Part shown: in pieces, positions 36,263-47,109 of the stretch
Layout of the letters: every line of letters begins with the position of its first letter
Numbering within the stretch: the first letter of the stretch is position 1
Assembly: GCA_037447655.1 (NCBI GenBank)
Contig: JBBHKE010002279.1
Span: forward strand, 1-64,000
Reading direction: 5' to 3'
DNA from: Zygnema cylindricum
Lineage: Eukaryota; Streptophyta; Zygnematophyceae; Zygnematales; Zygnemataceae
DNA: 64,000 bases
The notes under the pieces: model-generated
Told to the model about the DNA's origin: nothing
What the model saw: only the letters and a program-made list of their open reading frames with translations
Database searches by the model: none
Position numbers and translations under genes: made by a program

Positions 36263-36830
36263 TATGAGATATGGAGCTCCAGCCGAAGTACTCACAGATC
36301 ATGGGACTGAATTCTGCGGAGAATTCCAAGAATTGTTAGATGACGCGCTGATAGACCATCGTCGAACCAGCCGAGATCATCCACAAGCTGATGGATTGGC
36401 AAAACGGGCAGTTCAGAACTTTAAGTGAGCATTACGCAATCACTGCTTGGAGAAACATATAACAGTATGTGACGAGTCCCTCGGTTACATTACCATGGGA
36501 TATCAAATGTCTGTACAGGCGAGCCTTGCTAATTTCAGTCTATACTATGTTATGTTTGGGCGTCAACCCTTGTTGGGTATGAATATCTAGAACATTGCAA
36601 GCTTTCTGCTTCCCTTACTGTCTAATGATGATATTTTGGAAAAACTTACTAATCGGGCGCTGCTTTTTGCCCGAGAGATGCCCATGGCTTTTGACAATCT
36701 GCAAATTGCCCAGCACTAAGATACTCTACGCTTTGACAAAACACGCAGCGGTAGCTACCGGCTCCAGCAGAAGCCTTACCAAATGGGAGATTACGTCTAC
36801 TTACGGGGCTAATCCTTAGATACCTTGGAC
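36263..36830 (+). pseudogene. Gypsy C integrase, second core part and C-terminus
   Basis: The integrase continues after the A3 insertion. TDHGTEF carries the second catalytic Asp (about 36295-36315). HPQADGLAKRAVQ follows (about 36380-36415), where the catalytic Glu of the usual xER motif is Lys (GAA to AAA). The C-terminal YQMGDYVYLRG block (about 36770) resembles the module seen in many gypsy integrases. Four or more stops interrupt it. Integrase would join the DNA copy to the host genome; this copy cannot. Confidence 0.88.
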
Positions 36831-37148
36831 ACAGATGTTTCACCTCATATTCTTCAAATTATCAAAGTTGACGCAAATGGCATGCTGGGACTTCAAGAAG
36901 TCGATACACGAACCTTTCGGGAGCATTCGAAGAACTGTGCTACATGTTATTTACTAAATATTTCCCAGGACAGGAACCCTATGCGTATGCTTATCACTGA
37001 GGCTACGGATTCCACACTTTGCAAGCGGGCCAATGGAGAAACATCTATACTATTATGCAACCATTGCAAACAAGGATTTCACATGGAGTGTTTGGTCCCT
37101 CCATTAACAACGGTTCCAAATGGCCATTGGTTTTGTCACGGCTGCTGA
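36825..37148 (+). CDS. Gypsy C integrase tail with PHD finger
   Basis: This open frame of 107 codons continues the integrase C-terminus and ends in a PHD-type zinc finger (codons about 65-107): LCKRANGETSILLCNHC, then GFHMECLVPPL, then WFCHGC. Spacing fits the Cys4-His-Cys3 pattern, except that the first Cys of the leading pair appears to be Ser. PHD fingers commonly read histone H3 tails; by analogy with the chromodomain of chromoviruses, one here could steer integration. The frame ends with the finger, a few bases before the poly-G tract. It is part of the retroelement, as it lies inside its target duplications and follows the integrase. Confidence 0.85.
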   Translation: MDTDVSPHILQIIKVDANGMLGLQEVDTRTFREHSKNCATCYLLNISQDRNPMRMLITEATDSTLCKRANGETSILLCNHCKQGFHMECLVPPLTTVPNGHWFCHGC

Positions 37149-37192
37149 GAATTACCACTCGTATTGGCCATCTTTTCGGCAAGCTAAAGAGC

Positions 37193-37206
37193 TGGGGGGG
37201 GGGGGA
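37193..37206 (+). other. Poly-G run, probable polypurine tract of gypsy C
   Basis: A run of about 13 G followed by AA near the end of the interior, as expected for a plus-strand primer. It is followed not by the TG of block Y but by block X. Confidence 0.65.
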
Positions 37207-37406
37207 ATAAACTAAGCCTCCTAGCTTCCTCTCTCACCCTACCTTTATTTTTCTTGTGATACATATATTTGTTGCTTGCTGTTTGTAGAAATTGATTTCA
37301 TTTGTTTTCTAATAGGTTTATGACTTTCTTGCTTATTTCTTTATCATTTATCTTGCAACTGATTGTGTTGCACGTTTACCATATCCCTTGTCATATGCAC
37401 GACAAT
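37207..37406 (+). repeat. Block X, first copy, before the right LTR of gypsy C
   Basis: About 200 bp, from TAAACTAAGCCTCC to GCACGAC, repeated at 38571-38766. It stands between the poly-G run and block Y and is absent next to the left LTR block. Confidence 0.85.
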
Positions 37407-38570
37407 TGTCATGCCGTATCACGTCGCCGCATTTTAATCGCATTTAATCGCACTTACTCGCATAAAACCGGTCATTTGAGACTAAGGCCTCACTAATTTG
37501 AGTGTAGTACGATTCAGTGGTGGTAAGTTGTACAGATTGGAGTCCATACGCAAAATTGGCAAGCGTCGTGAAACCCGCGATAAAGATTCGGGTCCGTACG
37601 TCCATTCGTTAGGTGCCGGAATTTCTGCAAACAAGTTTAAGTTCCCGTGCATACAATCCGATCATACACATATTTCCCGTGAGTTCCGCCGACGACCAAT
37701 TTGAAATTTCTCTCGAGAAAGCATCTCGACTGTCAACGCGAAAGAGAAACGATTATCAAACTGGATTATCTTGGTCGTCGAAGCGACTTACGCACGAGCT
37801 GATTGTAATTTTCTGACAACGCGACATAATTGGTTCATTTTAAGTCATGGACCCTAAGAGGTCTCACGAATTCACATGTAGTGTAGGAAGGGTTTTTACC
37901 CGTAGGCTGTAGATTGTGTAACGCAAGGCACGTGATTCTGGTTGCCTATTGGCGAGAATCCAAACAAGGCATAGTTAACCACATAGATTTCTTGTACACA
38001 AGTTAGGTTAGATGCTCAAAAGTAGAGTTTTTACTTAGTAAATTTTAGGTGAATTTTGTGCTCACAATTTCAAGAGCATAGGAATTCTTTTGAAAGATTT
38101 GACCTTTGCTTTCAATGTTTTCTTATGAAATTGTCAAGATTGTTTCAGTGGCTATTTTCCTTACCATTAAGCGTTCTGCTACCTAGCTCTTACTTTCTTA
38201 CTTTGTAAATGTGCCTTGCAATTTAATCTACACGGCTCACGCCGATGCCTAACCGGTTTCCCTTCACTTCTTCTCTCGTCGTGTCAAGTGGATTGCGACT
38301 CAACCTTCTCTCTCAGGCTGTCGTTGAACCTTCGATAGTGATTGGATAGTTTCGGGTTTGCCAGTGTGGTTTGCTTGGCGATTGCATAATTAGGGTTACC
38401 TTTTTTTGTTTATTTTATGGTATGGCCGGATCTTGTTATCTCAGATTCGCTTGTTGTTTGCTGATTTCCATCTTATGCTTGTTGATATTTAGGTTAAGTT
38501 TTTATTAATTGAACTCTTGTAAGGAATATAAACTAACGAAGGAGCCTACTGGCTATCGAATGGCTTAATA
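37407..38570 (+). repeat. 3' LTR block (Y) of gypsy C
   Basis: 1164 bp starting TGTCATGCCG, direct repeat of 1134-2297 with many substitutions but the same length. Confidence 0.88.
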
Positions 38571-38766
38571 GTAAATAAGCCTCCTAGCTTCCTCTCCCAC
38601 CCTACCTTTATTTTTCTTATGATAGGTGTATTCGTTGCTTGTTGTTTGTACAGATTTATTTCACTTGATTTCTGATATGTTCATGGTTTTCTTGCTTCTT
38701 TCTTTATCATTTATCTTGCAACTGATTGTGTTGCATGTTTACCATATCCCTTGTCACATGCACGAC
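38571..38766 (+). repeat. Block X, second copy, at the right end of gypsy C
   Basis: 196 bp repeating 37207-37406. It ends GCACGAC directly before the target duplication ATTCA (38767-38771). If Y plus X is the true LTR, its ends would be TG and CA. Confidence 0.82.
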
Positions 38767-39111
38767 ATTCACTTGTCTTTTTTGAAGTCTTGTGATGCTC
38801 CTCCTCCCTCCTTCAAAATCCGAAGCCGGAATGGTAGGCAATGTCAGATTTCTATGAATGACTTCATTTCTTCTCTATCCGTGGAGTCCATCTCCGGTAG
38901 TTCGTCATCCATTTCAGGTCTTTCCTTTGTCTTTTCCTTGGTTTGGACTGGAAACTATGGCTCCAAGAGAGAGTCATATCCGGTCAATTTATCCTCTTTA
39001 TATGCAAAGTTCCGCTGAACTAAAGTTTGGTTAAATGAATCTAAATCTAATTCACTTTTGAATTAAATTCTTATTCGGACCAATTTAGTATATTTAAAAG
39101 GAACTACTAAC
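38767..39111 (-). pseudogene. Copia A0 pol, linker fragment between integrase and RT
   Basis: Continuation of A0 from position 1133. It matches the acidic, Ser/Glu-rich linker of the other A copies. It ends at the CTAAC target duplication (39107-39111) of a solo LTR. Confidence 0.85.
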
Positions 39112-40825
39112 TGTTGTTTTGAAAAGTTAGTTTCGTGCATACGTGACATTTTGTACACATGCGACATTTCGTGCGTGTATTATTAATGAGGAGGTTCAAA
39201 TGGATTCACGGATTGGGGAGCGAATGTACGGATAACACTAAAGTGAAGTACGTGACTTATTGAGTGGCGTGAACACGTAGTAAGATATGGATGGCGGATC
39301 GCGAAGCGATCCGATTTGAAATGTACGAAACATTGAAATATGCGTTGCCGGTATAGAGCATCTATTTGAGACAAGTGTATTTTAAATAGGACAACGCAGC
39401 TGCGACTAAGCTGCGGTTATTTTTGGATAGATCTAGGTATGTGACAACGTAGCTGGGGTTGATATTAATCAAGTCGGTGGACGAGATTCATAAGAAGATC
39501 TCAAGTGAATAAGCAAGCTAACTTTGCGGAGGTGTCGGTGTAAAATATTCTATACAACAGAGGTTTGTCTTTTTGCTAATTAGTTAATCAATGTAGATTT
39601 AGTCAGCGTGACATACCTCGAATTATTTGGGTATACTCACAATAATTTAGGTAGGTGGTAGATAACGTACGGCAGGTATGCCTCTATACATTTAGTAGTG
39701 AACTCTCTGAGTATAACTTGTAGGACTTAGGGTATGGTTACATCAGACGAAAATTGAGGTTTAATACATAATTTTGTACTTGCCCGTACCATGGCGTACT
39801 ATATTTTCGTGAGTTTCTTGAAAACAACATTACTAAAAATAAGATTACGATTCTCGAAGTATCCGAGAGAAGACATCGACCGTTCGATTACATTTTGGTC
39901 TTCATCTGCGAAGCAATCGCTCCATCCGCCCCTTTATTGGTGAACCCACCTCGCGGAGGTGGGTTCACCAATACAAAACCAATACAGAACCAGTCAATTC
40001 GCTACACCTGGACGATAGACATGTGCGTTGATGAAAAATGAAAATTTCACACGTCCCCAAAGTCACATGCCTTCGGACAAGGTGACCGCAAAATCTTTGC
40101 CGAAAAGAAATACTGTTTTTTCCTGAAAGTTACGAGGTACATTGACGCGGTACACTTGCGAAGTACACGTACGTAATACACAAGTACGGGTTTCCATACG
40201 AAAATGGTCGGTTTCCAAATCTTTGACGATTTTAGAGATTTGATCTTCAACTACGTGGAAGCACTCAAATCAGAACACATATGTAAAAACTTATATACAT
40301 ACGATACGCAATATAACCGAGGCCTCTGTAATACATAAATTTTATTGTCCGTACTATTACAGAGACCTCCTGATGTAACCATACCTTTAAATTATTTTGA
40401 TTAACACAGCTGAGTTAATCAAAGAAATGGCAATCTGTTTTTTTTGCAACTTTGACCTATTGGTGTGATCACTCTGATTGATGTTCTGATGTGAAACTTT
40501 TTGAAGATATTATATGATCTAGAAAATATACGTGTGTGTAGTTCTAGTGTGTTCTATTATCCTTGTGGAATTCTGTGGGAAGTCTACCTGGTTAGTTGGG
40601 AAGTTGTTTATGGGAAACTCTAGAGCTTATATCTTCTAGATTCCTAGGTGGATTTACCTCTAACTGTGGGATTTTACAATGTCTATGGTATTATGCATAT
40701 TGGTGCAGTTTGAGGTGATTTTATTTATTGTGGAGTAATCTGTGTTGTCTAAAACACACCTTTTTTTGACGTAGTCTGTGGGTGTTTCCTTCAGTATCCA
40801 TGACTGAAATAGGCTATAGACAACA
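39112..40825 (+). mobile_element. Solo LTR of family B, with internal TIR element
   Basis: The segment begins TGTTGTTTTGAAAAG and ends ATAGACAACA like the B LTRs at 49845 and later. It is flanked by CTAAC (39107-39111 and 40826-40830), and A0 sequence is continuous across the site. There is no interior, so this is a solo LTR left by LTR-LTR recombination. It is 1714 bp instead of 1168 because of the TIR element at 39730-40386, while about 190 bp of LTR next to that element is missing. It carries the conserved 17-base hairpin GGATCGCGAAGCGATCC at 39296-39312. Confidence 0.92.
39730..40386. mobile_element. Non-autonomous TIR element, PIF/Harbinger-like
   Basis: A 657-bp segment with 17-base terminal inverted repeats GGGTATGGTTACATCAG and CTGATGTAACCATACCT (one mismatch, at the outermost base), flanked by TTA on both sides (39727-39729, 40387-40389). 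TTA duplication and G-rich repeat ends suit the PIF/Harbinger superfamily. No transposase frame is present. It contains a perfect 18-bp hairpin at 39935-39973. Confidence 0.75.
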
Positions 40826-43230
40826 CTAACTTTCCTTCATCCATAACGACCAAGTGTTTGACTAGGATGATATCTTCTTTTCCAAGATCATAAACTCTTT
40901 ATCCTTTTACATTTTCATGATATCCAAGGTAGTACCCCGGCTTTCCCCTTACATCTACGTCAAATCAGATTATTCTACGTTTTGACTAAAAACTTGACTT
41001 CCGAACACCTTTAAGTGTGAGATATCCAGTTTTCTCCCGGTCCATCTTTCATAAGGTGTTTGAACTTTCACTGCCGAGGTAACCACTCTATTTTTAAGAA
41101 AATTAGCATAGTTCATGGCTTCTGCCCAAAAGCGTTTTCTTATCTATTTATCCAATAGCATATTGCATGCACTATCACTTAATGTCCAATTAGTCTTTCG
41201 GCTACACCGTTTTGTTCCGGATTCTTTGGAACAGTTTTTTGGTGTTGAACCCTTTCCTCTATCAAAAAATCCTCAATCTGATTAGAGGTGTATTCCCCCA
41301 CGTTATCACTCCTCACTCTTTTTAGAGGTGTCTCGTGTAGCTTCTCACTCCACGCTTTATACTCTTTAATATAAGCTGGTGCCTCAAATTTATTTTTCAA
41401 GAAATAAACTTTAGAATACCTTGACCAATCATCAATGATAGTAACCATATATCTTTTCCCTCCAAGCGACAACACTTTGGTCCGTCCTTATATGTTAGTA
41501 TAAACTAGATCTAGGACCTTTTCACCTTTATAGGTTGCAATTTTTGGGAAAGTTAATCTGTGGACCTTACTTTGAGCACATCCCCTACACTCATTGAAGG
41601 TCTCATTATCTCCTAAATGAATTCCCTCAACTACTCCCATTTTTTTCATTACTTTCAATCTATCTAGATGCACATGCCCCAATCTTTTATGCCAAATCAT
41701 CAAGTCACTTACACCCGCAAAGTAAACCACTATCTTTCTATTGCATCATTTCAGCCTAAACATTTTTTGGCTACCCTTTTTAGCGCTGAAATATACTTTA
41801 TCCTCATAGTTAACAACATAGACGCCTTTCTTAGAACTAGTCTCGAAACCTTTTTCATCTAAGACCGACGAAGAGATAAGATTCTTGTTAAACTCTGGAA
41901 AAAAAAAGACATCAGAGAAAGTAACTATGGATGTCTTACCTTCAACTAAGACTTTTAGATCCACAAATCCCATTAACCTAGTGGTCACTATTCTCCCATC
42001 CCCATACTCTATCTCTACAGTATGGATCTTTCAAATTTTGGTAGACACATGTTTCTATCTACACATATGCATAGAGGCACCTAAGACAATGATCAAACCT
42101 TCTTCGGGAGCTTCTTTCACTTTGCCAAAAGCTCACTTCTGCTTCCTTTGAATCTTCAGCTTGGTTTTCATCTCCAACTCGTCGTTGAGAAGCGGATGTC
42201 CATCATCCTCATATGAATCCTCTCCCGTTACTTGTGTTGCCACAAATGCCTTATTCTTTCCGCCGGCTAATCTGTCGGTCTGCCCCTCCTTAAGTCTCAT
42301 CTTCGTCAACTTAGTATACTCAGCCATATAGTGTCCTGACTTCTTACAAAACTAGCATAGCCTTTTTTGGAGGCCTAGATCCGGATCCATCCGATTGATT
42401 TCCTCTCCCTCCTCCTCCAAAGTTCCCATAAGGTTTCTTAGAATTGTGATTCTTCAAGTTTGTTCCTGCAACCAAGGCTTGACCACTCTTTCCTCCTCTC
42501 CAAATCTCAATTGTGCTTTCCCGAACCAAAATTATCCCAACAACGGAGTTCCACATCCATCAATGATCTGGTAAATCTTTGACTCTTCATTAGCAAGGTC
42601 TTCCCCGTTTCTTTCTTTGTCTCATGTTTTCCAGCATGCTCCAACCCTGTAAACAATCCAGACAAGTCATTGCAAAAATCAAGCATTTTTCCTCCTTTGT
42701 AAACATATGCTTGAACCTTCTGATCAAATAGCTTCTGTCTGAATCGTACCACTCTTGAAAATACTTAGAAGAACCTCCCACAAATCAGCCGCCTTGTCTA
42801 CATGAAGGTGAGGTGTAGCAATTGCTTGAGTGATATGTCCGCGAATAAAATGAGTTGCCACTATGTTGTTCAAGTCCCATAATCATTATCATGTGCCTCG
42901 GTTTTTTGAACAGCCACTACCGGTACCAATCTAGTAGCTATCGATGTGAGTTTCTCTCTCCCTTTCTCCTTCCCCTTTTCCAACACCATGGTTTCTCCTT
43001 CAGTATCTACCTCCTCTTCCACCACACATCCTCTTGCTAATAAAGCTTCACCAAACACAGGTGGAACTCCCAACTTTGCAATTGGTTGCCGCATACGACT
43101 AATCACAATGCCCCATAGCCATTTTTAAAAATGTGCACCCCTCATCATGGTATCCCAGTATATGAACCCCGTTCCATAGAAAATTGGCACCCTAGAGTGT
43201 GGGCCCATGATTTGTAATTTTGTGATCTCC
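40826..43230 (-). pseudogene. Copia A0 gag-pol, integrase to Gag (broken)
   Basis: The rest of A0, read on the minus strand from Gag (about 43230) to integrase. Recognisable parts are Gag fragments at 42344-43106, an altered zinc knuckle around 42315-42356, a protease block near 42080 where the catalytic DSGAS reads VLGAS, the HKRLGHVHLD motif (41600-41730) and the integrase core at 41179-41475 with DDWSRYS and SDNVGEY. Many stops and shifts and two lost active sites make it the most decayed A copy, as expected for the outermost host of the nest. Confidence 0.9.
43199..43212 (-). promoter_or_regulatory. Degenerate primer-binding site of copia A0
   Basis: GTGGGCCCATGATT on the plus map; three changes from the intact family site, directly inside the LTR. 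Confidence 0.7.
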
Positions 43231-43982
43231 ATTGGCCCACAGAACTTCCAGCCTATATGAAGCCTCTAGGATAATATTTGCCCCTATGAATTTCAAAACA
43301 AAAAAAAGCCACACGGTCAAACAAGAGTTCTCAACAACTTCATCTCTGTGAAGGTCCGACTCCCTTGAGTTAGACACAAAAAGAAGTTTAAGATTTGCCC
43401 CTTGATCAATTAGTTATGGCTAGCCAAAGATGGCCAATAAATACAAAAGGTCTGTCAAACAGAGGCGCCTCAAAAACTGTCTAAGTCCTAAATCCCTTTC
43501 TGAACCTCCTACTATTACTGTACCTTCCCAATCAGAAGACTTTAAGGTAGAATAAGGTAAAGGTGTCGCTGTACTTCTTGTAAATCCATAGTATGGCATG
43601 GCCGTCCTAATGACGCTTGTTATTTCCCAAGCCATAGTTGCTCTCTCCGTAATGTCCGCTGTCCACTCATGCCTTGCCATGTGTCATCCGTTGACATTAG
43701 CTCACAAACCGCCAAATGTCCACTCCGGTGTGCCGGCTCCACAATCAGCCGTCAGATGGGAAACCGACAATTAATCACGTCCGTTCAAATTAAATGTCGT
43801 TTCGTTACATAATTCGTAAAATGAAGTATGTAATTGTTTAGGTGTTTAAATAATAATCAAATCCACTTTCGTCAAGCTTCATCAAGACTTAATGGATAAA
43901 GCGCACGGCTACGCCATACATCGGTCATCTTGTATGACCTAGGATCAAATTGTGGTCTCGGCTCCTAACTTTTGCAAATGGT
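43213..43982 (-). repeat. 5' LTR of copia A0, truncated
   Basis: The LTR begins TGTAATTTTGTG at its inner edge and is cut at 43982 by the second B LTR. It includes a clear tRNA-like stretch at 43890-43960 (TTAATGGATAAAGCGC, later AGGATCAAAT), antisense to the element. Confidence 0.85.
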
Positions 43983-44692
43983 TGTTGTTATTTTGAAAAG
44001 TTAGTTTTGTGAGTACGCCACATTTTGGGCGCACGCGATGTTTTGTGCGTAAAATATTACCGGAAGTAATCTGGTGGTACGAATGGATTTGCGGATTGGG
44101 GGAGTAGTTATACGATTGAAATTAAAGAGACGTGAGGGACTATTTGAGTGGTGCGTAATGCGGTGAGAAATGGACGGCGGATCGCGAAGCGATCCGATCC
44201 GAAATACTTGAAATGTTGAACAAGGTATGTCGCTTGTACGGAACATAATGCGACATGCGCATTTATGAAAAAAGACGTTGCAAGAATGGAGCGTCTTATT
44301 TGGCAAATGGACGTGAATGCTTTTCGCAACGTCGTGGGATATTTGACGACTCATGTGGATTTCGTTTGGATTTTGTTACCACGCGGAATCGCGACAATAA
44401 CACAATGTTTATTTTTGGACGCCCCAGATTCTTTGAAGAAATTCAAGGAATCTCGTTGAGTGATGTAGCATAACTCAATATATGATTTTGTGAGATTGTG
44501 TGTACGTGTAAATTTTTGAAACAACAATGGTTTATCTTTTTGTGTATTAGTTAATAGTGTAGATTTACTCATTCTGACATACCTCGAATTATTTGGGTAT
44601 ACTAACATTAATAGAGGTAGCTGGTAGAATGCGAACGGCTGGTATGCCTCCGTAAATTTAGTAGTGAGCTCTTTATACATTTCTAAGACTTA

Positions 44693-46392
44693 GGGTGCGT
44701 CTCCATGTACTTCAAACTTAGAGAATTTACTTTGATTTTTAGCGCAGATCCGGCGGACCCGGATTTCGGGTGTCCCTATGTTTACCAAACCAAGTTGTCA
44801 CTTAAGGGCGTGACGATTGAATACGTAGAAAATGCCCGTGACGGCTGTCGATGTTGTCCATAGTCATTTTCAGCCATGGAGATACCCTCGGAAGCACCAC
44901 AGACTACCCCAAAAACAGCCTACTTTGAATCCACTCAGAATTATACAGAAAATTCAAAACTGGCTGAAACTACATGAACTGGTAGTTTCTAAAATACTAA
45001 GTATTCCCACAAAATTTCATATAAAAATACCAAACAGACTTATCACATCACTCAGTCAAAGTTGCAGAAAAGCAGTGTGCCAGAACTTTGATAAATCTGA
45101 CCAGCTTCACAATGAAACCCCAAGCAAACCAGACACACCCTAGGTCTTCAAACGTTCCACAGTATAATCCATATAATTAAGATAACACATACAGAATTTC
45201 ACAAGATTCTGCCCAAAGATCACAATGATTTTCCAATTTGAAAACTCCCAAAAACTGCTTTCCAGTTTTTCCATAAAAGGAATTCCTAACTCCAAAATAT
45301 TCTAAGTCCTATATGTACAAGTGAACCTGCCGCTGATCTAAACCGTTGGTCGACCGGTACACTAAACCTTTTCAAACAAAAACCCGCCGTCAACCGTACA
45401 CAAATATTTACAACAAACCTAAAACTAACAACCGCTAAATTGAAGTAGTACGCGGTCAAAGTTTGCCCGCTGAAATGACGGCGCAGTCAAAATTCCTCTT
45501 CCAAAAATGACGGTGGACTCCGTCCGCCATCCGCGCATTCTTTCATCACCGAAGGTGAACCTCCACGTGTAAACTCGATCCCCAAACGAAATTGTACCTT
45601 TCATAATCAGGAACACACAATCTTGACTTCCCCACAGACCGACACGTGTGCATGGAGTGTACTCAACCCGTGTACTCCCTTTGGACTTACATGCCACACT
45701 AAAAACCTTTTTACGACAGATCAGCCTGCACACAAAACGACTAAGTCCGAAATCTCTTTCTCACACACGAGATATAGAGAGGACTAAAGGTTTCCAAAAC
45801 AAAAGTCGAAAGTGTACAATCTGTGATGACGCACGTTATTTTTTGTAACTGCGTGTGACGTCGCATGACTTTTCGTGACATTGTAGACGTACTGCCATCC
45901 AGACTGTGTCGTTTCACGGTTGAAGAAGATGCACTTTGCCTTTGCGTCTCTTGTCCGCTCGACGTGAAATGGCATCGGATCTTGAGACCCCTGGCAAAAT
46001 AAAATCCGTACCAAGCGCAAACGGACAAAACCAAACAAATTGTGTACTTTGCTTTGTCGTATCTAAATGCAAACGGACAAAACATAACGGATAGTGCACG
46101 TTTCATCTTCCCTTGAATTCTTTTGAAATTTCTTGATTTTTTTTTACACATGCGAATACGTGTTAACTGTGTTCTAAAGAAAAGTTTGAAGATGACGTTT
46201 TTGGCGTGGCCGTGGGTCGAAGAAGACAAAACGACAACAAATAGTACTTCTTAAATCCGATGATGATGCAAAATGTACATCTGATTTTTTCTAATTTTTT
46301 GTGCGGTTCACACTTACGCGGTACGGCTCTAAGTTTTACAAGAAAACGACAGAAAAAAACCCTTACTTAGGTAGGCACATGGAGACGCTCCC
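44693..46392. mobile_element. TIR element, PIF/Harbinger-like, interrupted by a solo LTR
   Basis: Terminal inverted repeats GGGTGCGTCTCCATGT and ACATGGAGACGCTCCC (one mismatch) are flanked by TTA (44690-44692, 46393-46395). Across the site the B LTR reads continuously (GACTTAGTC). Without the nested LTR and one GTCGA it is about 740 bp. No transposase was recognised. Confidence 0.82.
44852..45804 (-). repeat. Inverted solo LTR related to family B
   Basis: A 953-bp LTR in minus orientation, starting on the plus map with TGTTGTCCATAG (complement of the B LTR end), with target duplication GTCGA at 44847-44851 and 45805-45809. The half nearest 44852 matches B closely; the other half is diverged, so it is a separate subfamily. 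Its terminal TG has become TT. Confidence 0.85.
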
Positions 46393-46846
46393 TTAGTCAT
46401 TAATGAACTTAGGAACTTTCTGTACCAAATCTGTTTTTTGGTCATTTTTGGTAATTTCATATGAGGATTGCTCTCAAAAATATTTGCAGAATTTTCTAAA
46501 GTTTTGCATGTGTGTTCCTAATTCTATTGTTAATATTGTCACAGATTTGCAAATCTAGTGTATGCCTAGTCTGTGATTTAATTCATTGAGAATTTGGTCT
46601 GACTTATCAAAGTTATAGCATACTGTTTTTCTGCAAATTTGACTGGATAATGTGAAAATTCAGATAGATGTTTTTATATGAAAAATTGTGGGAATACTTA
46701 GCAGTATAAAAACTATCTGTTTATGTCGTTTCAACTTGTTTTGTTTATTTTGTAGAATTCTGAGTGGATTCAAAGTAGGCTGTATTTGCGATAGTCTGTG
46801 GTGCTTCCGAGGGTGAATCCATGGCTAGAAATGGCTATGGACAGCA

Positions 46847-46939
46847 CCCGTCTCCCCCTCCCCCCTCTCCCTCCCCCTCCCCCCCTCTCCCTCCCTCTCC
46901 TTCCCCCTTCACCCTTTCCCTCCCCCTCCCCCCTCTCCC
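46847..46939. repeat. C/T-rich low-complexity tract
   Basis: A run of CCCCTCTCC-like units directly after the B LTR end and up to the gap. The proline-rich reading frame through it is a by-product of composition. Confidence 0.9.
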
Positions 46940-46949
46940 NNNNNNNNNN
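46940..46949. other. Assembly gap (10 N)
   Basis: Ten undetermined bases inside the low-complexity tract. The true length may differ, and the join between the two sides is uncertain. Confidence 0.98.
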
Positions 46950-47109
46950 TTCTTCCCTTCACTCCCCTCACTCTTTCCTCTGTAGGATTAAGATCTACTA
47001 CTTTATTGCAGGTCTTCTCTTCTTCAAATACGTCTGATACAACTTATATTTTCTAAAGATCTCATAAAAGATCCAAATTATCCAGTCATATTTTCTTTTT
47101 TTTCCTGCC
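46950..47109. other. Short unrecognised stretch after the gap
   Basis: A/T- and pyrimidine-rich sequence with no gene and no clear match to the LTRs of the window. Confidence 0.5.

Larger units (their letters stand above)
1134..38766 (+). mobile_element. Ty3/gypsy element C with embedded DNA methyltransferase and PHD finger
   Basis: This is one gypsy (Metaviridae-type) retrotransposon split into four pieces by three later copia insertions. The ends are set by a 5-bp target duplication ATTCA (1129-1133 and 38767-38771) and by the copia A0 sequence that continues across the site. The pieces are 1134-4221, 10818-13074, 19458-22514 and 36263-38766, about 10.9 kb in all. The order is LTR, leader, gag with CCHC knuckle, aspartic protease, C5 cytosine methyltransferase, RT (YIDD), RNase H, integrase, PHD finger, poly-G tract, LTR. 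Reading frames rejoin across the insertion sites. A methyltransferase inside a retroelement pol is known from a few lineages (dinoflagellates, a charophyte); here the copy is decayed, with stops and lost residues. Confidence 0.92.
43983..46846 (+). mobile_element. Second LTR of family B, with nested TIR element
   Basis: It starts TGTTGTTATTTTG and ends ATGGACAGCA, as other B LTRs, with the conserved hairpin at 44179-44195. Its excess length is due to the nested element at 44693-46392. The left flank is ATGGT and the right flank CCCGT, so no target duplication is seen; the right side runs into a C-rich repeat and an assembly gap. It may be a solo LTR or the remains of a longer element. Confidence 0.82.

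Noticed and set aside
36825-37148. A host PHD-finger gene fragment
   Set aside because: The frame follows the integrase C-terminal block directly and ends just before the element's purine tract.
44863-45310. A foldback DNA element formed by the inverted B LTR and the surrounding B LTR
   Set aside because: The inverted LTR has its own GTCGA duplication and complete ends, so it is a separate insertion.
46798-46939. A proline-rich protein in the C/T tract
   Set aside because: The translation only reflects the repeat composition and contains the gap.
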